Assembly: GCA_002839095.1 (NCBI GenBank)
Contig: PGXL01000002.1
Location: forward strand, 153,913 to 217,912
DNA length: 64,000 bases
From: Tenericutes bacterium HGW-Tenericutes-2
Lineage (GTDB): Bacteria; Bacillota_I; Bacilli_A; Acholeplasmatales; Acholeplasmataceae
Reading direction: 5' to 3'
A model generated the notes under the pieces. The model had not been told where the DNA came from. It searched no databases and was given only the letters and a program-made list of their open reading frames with translations. Positions within the stretch are counted from its first letter, which is position 1; each line of letters opens with the position of its first letter. Shown here piece after piece: positions 38,301 to 44,914 of this stretch. Position numbers and translations under genes: made by a program.

Positions 38301-38610
38301 TTCATCTGGACCTGGTATCTATATTAACCAGCTAATCACCAATGTTTTAGGTATTAGAATCGATAAGGAAGATTTAGTCATCGACCCTGTTTTACCTAAA
38401 AAATTAGATGGTTTAATCTTTGATTATCACTATATGAACAAAAAAATTAAAGTGACATATCACTACGGTGAAGAAAGTGTCCTACTCAATGGTTTCCAGG
38501 TTCCTTATCGAAAGCTGGATCAAAAATATAGAGATTCAGGGATTGTTATTGAAAAGAAAGAACTGATGCATCAGGAAGGATTAATTCAAATTGATGTTTG
38601 GTTTCAGTAG
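35320..38610 (+). CDS. GH94 phosphorylase, probable 1,2-beta-oligoglucan phosphorylase
   Basis: 1096 residues without signal peptide. This length is typical of 1,2-beta-oligoglucan phosphorylases (about 1090-1110) and longer than cellobiose phosphorylases (about 800). A beta-sandwich N-terminal part is followed by an (alpha/alpha)6 barrel. Visible active-site motifs: NGAAWGTRDVCQGP (W618, R621, D622), GGGDWDDTLQP (D748-D751; acidic cluster where the general acid is expected), FTRAETAANFGRE and YFSSSDAWFKDRYEA. The reaction is phosphorolysis of (beta-1,2-Glc)n to glucose-1-phosphate plus a chain one unit shorter, saving ATP. It overlaps the GH3 gene by 4 nt and ends the locus with a terminator. 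Confidence 0.85.
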   Translation: MILKNRVITKEIKGNGLAFSFLESGDIHEISYQENQINLVKGNIVDGTLMNIYLRVMTPQGMKYTKLIGTNSPSQFELFSDHAVYHGTFLTIDYQVILTVKDFQWNFDVLLQSKENVEVDLYYGQDVGIAAKTSILSSEPYTVQYIDYKSNMSENGYILSARQNQGRAQYLQLGSFNKNVAYSTDGFQFFTTSFKETGIPAALNQLKLPSEIYQYEFSYMALQSEKIKLEKDIQRFTYYGLYVAEHVDIHALLFNVKPILNQVSWLNKEYVLKKKSLLDASQVLSGQSLSSKQVEGLFNKMHHIEKDKNSYLSFFTDNHHHIVLKEKELLVERPHGHLMIHGDIKHVSENVMATTNFMFGLFNSHLVLGNTSFNKFLGDLRNPLNLHKISGTRIYVKIDGTFRLLGLPSYYEMGGAVTRWYYQLHDDVLTIDMMVDMDNNQQALHFNSKKNKEYEMIVSNQILMGVNEYSYDIEYERNGKELTFRAPHDSMFYIKYPNLKYKMSSNQSFDIMSEKEAFSISDQHGLLLMHYQDISNLQIDILATFENEFRYFEPLQYEMCDMKGTLYFESFASNFNLSHQTYQNELDKLTDITFWYTHNALTHYASPHGLEQYNGAAWGTRDVCQGPIEFFSATQNYDIVREILIKVYKHQFMDNGDFPQWYMFDNYYQIQAHESHGDIIIWPMRSLAYYLKATNDFSILSEQIPFMSIEKNEFTDKYSMMTHLNYQLKAIKNSFIPNTHLPRYGGGDWDDTLQPANHELTNKMVSGWTVALLYEALFELSKELLDYDQDFAKELKSLAENVKHDYEKYIIVDDIPAGFVVFDNDDLTYLLHPRDEKTGLKYRLLPFTRSMISEIVQPKKITSYVNIINQYFKHPDGIRLMDTTVDYKGGEKTYFTRAETAANFGREIGLQYVHAHIRYIEAMAKIGHANDAYQGLLTINPILIQDTVKNAYYRQSNVYFSSSDAWFKDRYEAKRDFEKIRKGEILVKGGWRLYSSGPGIYINQLITNVLGIRIDKEDLVIDPVLPKKLDGLIFDYHYMNKKIKVTYHYGEESVLLNGFQVPYRKLDQKYRDSGIVIEKKELMHQEGLIQIDVWFQ

Positions 38611-38637
38611 AAGCGATTACGTAATCGCTTTTTCTTT
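38611..38637 (+). terminator. Terminator of the glucan locus
   Basis: AAGCGATTAC and GTAATCGCTT, a perfect palindrome, followed by TTTCTTT directly after the phosphorylase stop. Confidence 0.85.
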
Positions 38638-38659
38638 ACCCTTCAAGCAACTCATTATA

Positions 38660-38668
38660 TGATATAAT
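38660..38668 (+). promoter_or_regulatory. Extended -10 promoter of rnr
   Basis: TGATATAAT with TATAAT at 38663-38668, 20 nt before the rnr ATG. Confidence 0.55.
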
Positions 38669-38687
38669 AATGACGAGGTAAACAACC

Positions 38688-40730
38688 ATGGAAAATTTAT
38701 ATTTAGAGTTTTATAACCAACAAACAAGAAAATTAAATAAAGAGGTTACTGGAGATATTGACTTAGAAAAATATCCATTTTTAACATTTGAAGAACCCTT
38801 TTACTCCTTAAAGCCAGATATTTTAATCGGCAGATTAGATCATAAAAAGACTTTTGGATTTTTAAGACAGGAATTAGAGGATGTTTATATTGATCAAAGA
38901 TATCTTCTTGACGCAATGCATGATGATATCGTGCTTGTTAAAGAAGGCGTGGAGCCAAAGATTATTTATATTGTTAAAAGAGCTTTAACCGTCATTATCG
39001 CAACATTAAAAAAGACGCCAAGAGGACTTTTCTTTGAATCAGATACTTATCTAGATAAAAGACTTGAAGTCGAAAAGATGGATGGACTTGTCGCAGGACA
39101 TGTTGTCACTCTTGAAGTGGAATCGATTGAACAATATCAAATATTTGCAAAGGTTAAAAAAATCATTGGTCATGTGAATGATCCAGATATTAATACGCTA
39201 AAGATTGTCTATGCCTATGAATGGCCAACAAAATTTAGTGATGAATTAATTGAATCCTTAAATGATATTGATGTCGATATCGAAAAGGAGAAAAAAGAAC
39301 GTCTTGATTTAACAAATGATTTAATTATAACCATCGACGGAAAAGATGCTAAGGATTTAGATGATGCTATCAGTCTAGAGGTAAAAGATGGTATGTATCA
39401 TTTAGGTGTTCATATCGCAGATGTTAGTCATTATGTCAAGGAAGGCACAATGCTAGACGAAGAAGCATATAAGAGAAGTACATCCTCTTATTTAGCAGAC
39501 CGAGTGATTCCAATGCTACCGCATAAATTATCCAATGATTTATGCTCATTGAACCCACATGAAATTAAACTGACTTTATCATGCCAAATGGTCATTGATA
39601 TGGATGCTAAGGTCGTTTCCTATGACATCCAAAAATCATTCATTGAAAGTAAACGCAGAATGAATTATGATGAGGTGAATCAATTTTTAATTCACAATAA
39701 ATCGCTTCATGATGAAAAGATTGAAAAAATGCTAATTACAATGAATGAGCTATCCTTAAAGCTTAAAAAGATTAGACATCAAAGAGGAGAAATCGAATTT
39801 GAGTCTAGCGAGCTAGGCTTTATCGTTGATGATAAGGGTAGAGTCAAAGATGTTTATCAAAGAAAGACGGATGAAGCAGAGGAATTAATTGAATCCTTCA
39901 TGTTGATTGCTAATGAAACTGTAGCATTCCATATGTTTCATGCAGATCTTCCATCCATTTACCGTATTCACGAAAAACCAGATGTCAATAAATTAAAGCT
40001 AGCACTTCAAACAGTGGCAAAGCTTGGTTTTCCAGTCAATATGAAGCAAATTGGAAATCCAAAGCCACTACAAATATTAACTAAAAATACCAGTGATACA
40101 CCCTATAGCTATATCGTTCATATGACACTTTTACGTGCGATGCAAAAAGCGAAATATAGTGAGATCAACTCACCACATTATGGCTTAGGTGCAAGATTCT
40201 ATTCTCACTTCACATCCCCAATCAGAAGATATCCAGATTTTATTTTACACCGCATTATTCACCGCTTGGTGATCGGCGAATCTAAAAACATGAAAAAGGA
40301 TATGCATCACTTTGAATCCATTATGCCAGAAGTTGCACAGCACACCTCAGATCAGGAAAGAAAAGCTGTTCAAATGGAGCGTGACGTCGCTAAATTAAAG
40401 AGCTGTGAGTATATGTCAGATAAGATTGGGAACCAGTTTAAAGGCGTAATTACACAAATGATGCCATCAGGTATGTTTGTGAAATTAGATAATGGAATTG
40501 AAGGATTTGTCCCATTAAGAGTATTAGATGACTACTATATGTATGATGAAGCGAATCTAACATTTGTTGGAAATAGAGGAAAGAAATACCGTTTAGGAGA
40601 TCCAGTCAAGGTAGAATTACTTGACGTAGATCTAGCTGCTAAAAAAATGGATTTTGGAATTATAGATAAGAAAGCGACCAAGAAGAAGGTACACAGACAT
40701 GAAAATTATCGCCCAAAACAAAAAGGCTAG
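38688..40730 (+). CDS. rnr: Ribonuclease R
   Basis: 680 residues. Contains cold-shock/OB-like N-terminal strands, the RNB catalytic domain with [14 protein letters not shown] (metal-binding acids) and [22 protein letters not shown], and a C-terminal S1 domain ([27 protein letters not shown]), followed by a Lys-rich tail. The enzyme degrades structured RNA 3' to 5' and works with SmpB in trans-translation quality control. The C-terminal coding region overlaps smpB by 32 nt, keeping the rnr-smpB pair known from Bacillus. The protein is a little shorter than B. subtilis RNase R at its N-terminus. Confidence 0.96.
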   Translation: MENLYLEFYNQQTRKLNKEVTGDIDLEKYPFLTFEEPFYSLKPDILIGRLDHKKTFGFLRQELEDVYIDQRYLLDAMHDDIVLVKEGVEPKIIYIVKRALTVIIATLKKTPRGLFFESDTYLDKRLEVEKMDGLVAGHVVTLEVESIEQYQIFAKVKKIIGHVNDPDINTLKIVYAYEWPTKFSDELIESLNDIDVDIEKEKKERLDLTNDLIITIDGKDAKDLDDAISLEVKDGMYHLGVHIADVSHYVKEGTMLDEEAYKRSTSSYLADRVIPMLPHKLSNDLCSLNPHEIKLTLSCQMVIDMDAKVVSYDIQKSFIESKRRMNYDEVNQFLIHNKSLHDEKIEKMLITMNELSLKLKKIRHQRGEIEFESSELGFIVDDKGRVKDVYQRKTDEAEELIESFMLIANETVAFHMFHADLPSIYRIHEKPDVNKLKLALQTVAKLGFPVNMKQIGNPKPLQILTKNTSDTPYSYIVHMTLLRAMQKAKYSEINSPHYGLGARFYSHFTSPIRRYPDFILHRIIHRLVIGESKNMKKDMHHFESIMPEVAQHTSDQERKAVQMERDVAKLKSCEYMSDKIGNQFKGVITQMMPSGMFVKLDNGIEGFVPLRVLDDYYMYDEANLTFVGNRGKKYRLGDPVKVELLDVDLAAKKMDFGIIDKKATKKKVHRHENYRPKQKG

Positions 40731-41142
40731 ACACGACTACTTTATTGAAGAAACCTATGAAGCAGGCATCAAGCTTTTAGGAAGTGAAATTAAATCCATT
40801 AGACTAGGCAAAGTAACCGTCAATGACTCTTTTGTTACATTTAAAGATGGTGAAGTCTATGTCAATAACCTTCATATTGCAAAGTATGATTTTTCAAATA
40901 TCTTTAATCACGAAGAGACGAGACCGAGAAAGCTACTCTTGCATAAATCAGAGATTGTCAAGCTGTTCTCAAAAACAAGAGAACAAGGATTGACAATCAT
41001 TCCACTTAAAATCTATTTAAAGGATGGATTATGTAAAGTAGAAATAGGTTTAGCTAAGGGTAAAAAGGATTATGATAAGCGTGAATCCCTAAAGGAAAAG
41101 GATCAAAATATGCGCTTAAAGAAGATTATGAAAAACAGGTGA
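40699..41142 (+). CDS. smpB: SsrA-binding protein SmpB
   Basis: 147 residues, typical length. Starts [24 protein letters not shown] and has the family lines [58 protein letters not shown]. It carries tmRNA to stalled ribosomes. The start lies inside rnr (32-nt overlap); the match of the N-terminus to the family supports this start. I found no tmRNA gene next to it in this window. Confidence 0.97.
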   Translation: MKIIAQNKKARHDYFIEETYEAGIKLLGSEIKSIRLGKVTVNDSFVTFKDGEVYVNNLHIAKYDFSNIFNHEETRPRKLLLHKSEIVKLFSKTREQGLTIIPLKIYLKDGLCKVEIGLAKGKKDYDKRESLKEKDQNMRLKKIMKNR

Positions 41143-41146
41143 GTTT

Positions 41147-42034
41147 ATGGAACATAAAATTGGACTCGCTTTAGGTGGCGGGGGAGCTCGAGGGAGCTAT
41201 CAAATCGGAGTTTTAAAGGCACTTCATGATGAAGGGATTTTAAAGAATATTTTGAATATTTCAGGAACCTCCATTGGAGCAATCAATACTTTAATGGTAA
41301 TGTCAAACCTAACCTTTGAAAAAATGATTGAGCTATGGGAGCGCATTGATAATGCAGAGATTTACGGTCAAGGACTTGATCGCTATAAACTAGATAAACA
41401 AGGACTTTTTAGCCTACAAGAACTTTACGATAAGCTATCCAAAGAAATTTCCCTTTCAGAGATTAGAGCAAGTAAAATCCAAGGCTACGCAACAGCTGCT
41501 AAAATCCATAAGGGATCTAGAATTGAACAAGTCTTGATTCATAGAATGGAAAAGGAAGTTTTTCATTTAAATGATTATAAGGATCCGCATCGTGCTGTTT
41601 TAGCAAGTGCTTCAATTCCTGTGTTATTTGGATCAGTTGATATTGATGATGATAAGTATGTCGATGGTGGAGCAAAGGATAATTGTCCGATTGAACCACT
41701 ACTTAATCAAGGCTGTGATATCATTATTGCTGTACCTATTGATGGATATTTTAATTCTAAGAAATATGAAAAAGAAAATATTTTATTAGTCAACATTGAA
41801 TCTAAAAGATTATTTAGCTTTATCCCATATGACATTTTAGATTTTAAGCCAGATGCAGTTAGAAATAAGGTGGAGTATGGCTATCAAATGGGTAAGTTTA
41901 TGATTTCAAAGCTTAAAGAATTAAAACTTCTAAACGAAAAAAATGAATTTTCACGTCCTGATGGATTTCAATTGATTGCTATCTCTAGGGAAGAAGAAAA
42001 AGAAATAAAGGCTGAGGTGAACTCATGGATTTAG
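41147..42034 (+). CDS. Patatin-like phospholipase (RssA/YlbK type)
   Basis: 295 residues. Has the oxyanion loop GGGGARGSYQIGVL, the nucleophile elbow GTSIGA, and the dyad Asp in YVDGGAKDNCPIEP. Patatin-like enzymes hydrolyse acyl esters of lipids with a Ser-Asp dyad. No signal peptide, so cytosolic. It starts 4 nt after smpB and overlaps the next gene by 10 nt. Physiological substrate is not known; membrane lipid turnover is a fair guess given its PAP2 neighbour. Confidence 0.88.
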   Translation: MEHKIGLALGGGGARGSYQIGVLKALHDEGILKNILNISGTSIGAINTLMVMSNLTFEKMIELWERIDNAEIYGQGLDRYKLDKQGLFSLQELYDKLSKEISLSEIRASKIQGYATAAKIHKGSRIEQVLIHRMEKEVFHLNDYKDPHRAVLASASIPVLFGSVDIDDDKYVDGGAKDNCPIEPLLNQGCDIIIAVPIDGYFNSKKYEKENILLVNIESKRLFSFIPYDILDFKPDAVRNKVEYGYQMGKFMISKLKELKLLNEKNEFSRPDGFQLIAISREEEKEIKAEVNSWI

Positions 42035-42888
42035 ATATTGTAAAATGGATTCAAACGTTAAGAAATCCTGTATTTGATTGGTTTTTCTATATCATTACAC
42101 AATTTGGTGATCAATACGTATTTATCTTGCTTGCAGTGATTATTTACTGGACAATTGATAAGAAATTTGCTCACAAATTCGTATTTACATTTATGGTAAG
42201 TGCTGTTGTAAATAGTGGTATCAAGGAAATATTTAAGCGTCCTAGACCCTATTTATATCCAGGGGTTGAAAGTGAACCTCACTGGAATACAACAGGCTAT
42301 GCATTTCCTAGTGGACATGCACAAGCAGCTGGTGTGATTGGATATACTGCACTTTATTCAGCTAAAAAAACAGGCTACAAATGGATGAAGTATGTAGGTA
42401 TTGCATTTCTTATTTTAGTTCCACTTTCTAGAGTTTATTTAGGTCAACACTTTTTAAGTGATGTGATTGTAGGAACATTACTAGCATTCATTCTTGCGCA
42501 TTATACATTTAAGCTTGTTGATAAAATGGGTGATGATGAGCACATCTATACATTGATGCTCGCTCCACTTTTCATTATCTTAATGTTTTTTGTTAAAAAT
42601 CATGATTTGTATATCGCAGCAGGCGGCTTTGTTGGGTTTGCTGGTGGTTATTATCTAGAAAAAAGATTTGTTGCTTATCAGGTCAAAGAAAAGCTATGGA
42701 TTCAAATTGTTAAGGTTATTTTTGGATTAATCATTGCTTTAGTGATTAAAGAAGGATTAAAATTCGTTTTCCCAGATACATTATTATTTGATTTTTTTAG
42801 ATATTTAATGATAGGAGCTTGGGCTGCACTTGGTGCTCCCTACGTGTTTAAGCATGGAAGTCGTTATCTTAAAAAAGACATTCAATGA
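42025..42888 (+). CDS. PAP2-family membrane phosphatase
   Basis: 287 residues with about seven membrane segments. It has the three PAP2 motifs KRPRPYLYP (K-x6-RP), PSGHAQAAG (PSGH) and SRVYLGQHFLSDVIVG (SR-x5-H). Such proteins remove phosphate from phosphatidic acid, phosphatidylglycerol phosphate or polyprenyl diphosphate. The motif set is complete, so it should be active. The C-terminal half beyond the third motif adds extra hydrophobic segments. The coding end overlaps the GNAT gene. Confidence 0.9.
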   Translation: MDLDIVKWIQTLRNPVFDWFFYIITQFGDQYVFILLAVIIYWTIDKKFAHKFVFTFMVSAVVNSGIKEIFKRPRPYLYPGVESEPHWNTTGYAFPSGHAQAAGVIGYTALYSAKKTGYKWMKYVGIAFLILVPLSRVYLGQHFLSDVIVGTLLAFILAHYTFKLVDKMGDDEHIYTLMLAPLFIILMFFVKNHDLYIAAGGFVGFAGGYYLEKRFVAYQVKEKLWIQIVKVIFGLIIALVIKEGLKFVFPDTLLFDFFRYLMIGAWAALGAPYVFKHGSRYLKKDIQ

Positions 42889-43294
42889 GTTAACCAATGA
42901 AGAGCTTTACCAAATCCTTGATTTAAGACTCAAGGTTTTTGTCATGGAGCAAGAAATTCTATATACAGATACAGATTTTAAGGATCAAAAAAGTATTCAT
43001 TATATGATTAAAGACAAAGGGATTGTCGTGTCATATTTAAGATTATGCCTACCTGGTGTGAAATATCCTGAATATGCACTTTCAAGAATTGTAACAGATC
43101 CTAATTATCGAAAGTTAGGGCTTGCTACCAAGCTTATTAAAGAATCCATGAATGACATCAAAGGTCATCCTGTGCGCATTTCTGGTCAAGCCTATCTTAA
43201 AGAATATTATGAAAATTTAGGATTTGAAATCGTTAAAGGACCCTATATGGAAGAAGACATATTACATTATGAAATGTTTTCGAAGAATTTATAG
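42854..43294 (+). CDS. GNAT-family N-acetyltransferase (ElaA-like)
   Basis: 146 residues from an ATG at 42854, within the end of the PAP2 gene. ELYQILDLRLKVFVMEQEILYTDTD matches the ElaA opening, and VTDPNYRKLGLATKLIKESM is the acetyl-CoA loop (R/Q-x-x-G-x-G/A equivalent, RKLGLA). The ribosome site is weak, so translation is probably coupled to the upstream gene. The acceptor substrate is unknown. Confidence 0.8.
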   Translation: MEVVILKKTFNELTNEELYQILDLRLKVFVMEQEILYTDTDFKDQKSIHYMIKDKGIVVSYLRLCLPGVKYPEYALSRIVTDPNYRKLGLATKLIKESMNDIKGHPVRISGQAYLKEYYENLGFEIVKGPYMEEDILHYEMFSKNL

Positions 43295-43303
43295 TCGAAA
43301 TGA

Positions 43304-43332
43304 TTGCAGTTATATTTATATAATGCTATAAT
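43304..43332 (+). promoter_or_regulatory. Promoter of the c-di-GMP riboswitch transcript
   Basis: TTGCAG (43304-43309), 17 nt, TATAAT (43327-43332) preceded by TGC (extended -10), just ahead of the riboswitch. Confidence 0.75.
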
Positions 43333-43344
43333 ATCGTTGAATTG

Positions 43345-43453
43345 AATAAATTGTAAAAGGCAAACTTAGGGAAACCTAAGGACGCAAAGCTAAAGGACCT
43401 TAAACGGTAGCCAGTTGTCAAGAAAATTTCTCATTAATTTTTTTGACTTTTTT
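43345..43453 (+). promoter_or_regulatory. Cyclic-di-GMP-I (GEMM) riboswitch with terminator platform
   Basis: The aptamer lies about 43348-43418. It has the GEMM landmarks in order: GGCAAAC, a hairpin TTAGG-GAAA-CCTAA capped by a GNRA tetraloop, GACGCAAAGC, a second helix with a receptor-like TAAAGGACCTTAAACGG, and GGTAGCC. A terminator follows: GTCAAGAAAATT (from 43417) with AATTTTTTTGAC (to about 43447), then a T-run. It overlaps the aptamer's 3' edge (GTTGTCAA), so ligand binding should decide read-through. Direction (on or off) cannot be read with certainty. A variant sensing cGAMP shares this fold; the GGDEF enzyme in the window favours c-di-GMP. Confidence 0.88.
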
Positions 43454-43476
43454 ATTTGCAAAGGTTAGGTGAAAAG

Positions 43477-44646
43477 ATGTTTATCTTTCAAAAAAGAATG
43501 TTAATCGTCATCATTCTCATGCTATTTTTCGTAGCATCCTTTCGTTTTACCTATGCATTTTGGGCATCAAGTGTAGAGGGTTCATCATCAATTGGTAATG
43601 GTGTAGTCCAGGTTGGTACATGGGCACCTTCAGGATTTATTGGGGTTACTCAAACTGGAACAGAAAATGGAATGATTACCTTATCCGAAATAGGAACTGG
43701 ATCGAACACTCTCTCAAGCAAATATATATTAATGACTGATATTGATTTAAACAATAACTCATTTACCCCAATTGGTGGTGCAAGTGGTATTTTTAGTGGG
43801 GAGTTTTATGGAAATGGTAAGAAGATATCCAATGTAAGTATCACTACAAATCAACAATACTTAGGACTTTTTGCTAGAAATAGTGGATTGATCAGTGGTG
43901 TATCACTTGAAAATATCAATATAACTCTTTCATCAACTACGGAACTTATCGCTGGTGGGATTGCTGGAAGTAATTCAGGAAGCATTATATTTTCCTACAC
44001 AACTGGTTCAATGAATATTGAAACAACTTATTCAGGAGCAGTGAACCCTACCACAAGAATTGCTATCGGTGGTGGTATTGCTGGAGCAAATTCAAATAAG
44101 ATTGAAAACTCTCATTCAAGCATGACAGTTTCAGTAACCTCAAATGTTAATATATCCTCTGGTGGTAATAGAGTGGGTAATGCAATAAGTAAAGCAGGAG
44201 GACTGGTTGGAGAAAACACTTCAGCAACAGGTATTCTTAATAATTACGCAACTGGATCAGTTTCATCAACAGCTATTGCTACAGCTGGAGGTAATTCAAC
44301 AGGGAATGCAACTGTTTATGCAGGTGGATTAGTCGGTCATAATACAACAGCTAATGGTGTTAACAATAGCTATGCTACAGGTTCAGTTACAGCAACGGGT
44401 TCTGGAAAAACAACCAATACAATGTATTTTGGTGGACTCAATGGATTAGGTGCAGCAAACTCAAGCTATCGTATGACTGGTCAATCAGTAACTGGCAATT
44501 CAGGTACAGCAAACATAATTGGAACAGCTACAGCACTTGCGAACCTACAAAGTGGAACATGGATTCAGACAAATCTGCTATGGAGTGCAGATGATTGGGT
44601 CTTTGGAACAAATGTATATCCTAGATTAAAGAGAAACAAATATTAA
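43477..44646 (+). CDS. Exported GLUG-repeat surface protein under riboswitch control
   Basis: 389 residues. An N-terminal hydrophobic segment (about 8-28) is followed by AFWASSVEGSSS, which resembles the SipW-type signal region of TasA-like proteins. Then come GLUG-type repeats: AGGIAGSNSGSI, GGGIAGANSNKI, AGGLVGENTSA with NNYATGSV, AGGLVGHNTTA with NSYATGSV, and FGGLNGLGAAN. GLUG repeats form beta-solenoid stalks in bacterial adhesins and proteases. No sortase or membrane anchor is seen at the C-terminus. The ATG at 43477 has AGGTGA upstream; the longer frame would need a TTG. Rich in Ser, Thr and Asn. Probably an adhesin or matrix protein switched by c-di-GMP. Confidence 0.8.
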   Translation: MFIFQKRMLIVIILMLFFVASFRFTYAFWASSVEGSSSIGNGVVQVGTWAPSGFIGVTQTGTENGMITLSEIGTGSNTLSSKYILMTDIDLNNNSFTPIGGASGIFSGEFYGNGKKISNVSITTNQQYLGLFARNSGLISGVSLENINITLSSTTELIAGGIAGSNSGSIIFSYTTGSMNIETTYSGAVNPTTRIAIGGGIAGANSNKIENSHSSMTVSVTSNVNISSGGNRVGNAISKAGGLVGENTSATGILNNYATGSVSSTAIATAGGNSTGNATVYAGGLVGHNTTANGVNNSYATGSVTATGSGKTTNTMYFGGLNGLGAANSSYRMTGQSVTGNSGTANIIGTATALANLQSGTWIQTNLLWSADDWVFGTNVYPRLKRNKY

Positions 44647-44651
44647 GCATC

Positions 44652-44680
44652 TTTACATCAATACTTATTTATGATAAAAT
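44652..44680 (+). promoter_or_regulatory. Promoter of the alaS T-box transcript
   Basis: TTTACA (44652-44657), 17 nt, TAAAAT (44675-44680). Confidence 0.6.
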
Positions 44681-44693
44681 TATATCGCTATGA

Positions 44694-44899
44694 ACAAAAG
44701 GAGTAGTAAGTGTTTCATTTTTAGAGACTTCGTGGTTGGTGAAAACGAAGAGTGAAGCTTATGAAAGCTGTTTGGGAGCAAAGGGTATGTCGGCCTTAAC
44801 GACTAAAGAGGGCTAGAGTTTATAATTCTAGAACTAAGGTGGTACCGCGTATAACATACGTCCTTAGAGTTTATTTCTATGGGCGTTTTATTTTTATTT
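44694..44899 (+). promoter_or_regulatory. T-box leader of alaS (tRNA-Ala sensing)
   Basis: Stem I region with AGAGACTTCG and GGTGAAAACGAAG, a probable specifier GCT at 44767-44769 (GAAAGCTG), and the conserved T-box AAGGTGGTACCGCG at 44836-44849. The terminator is ACGTCCTTAG (44858-44867) with CTATGGGCGT (44877-44886) and a T-rich tail. CTAAGG (44834-44839) is complementary to CCTTAG (44862-44867), giving the antiterminator. Uncharged tRNA-Ala should stabilise the antiterminator and switch on alaS. Confidence 0.93.
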
Positions 44900-44914
44900 C
44901 AAGGAGGATTACAA

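Noticed and set aside
41100..41150. Possible tmRNA gene next to smpB
   Set aside because: smpB is followed directly by the patatin gene; no tRNA-like ends or tag frame seen.
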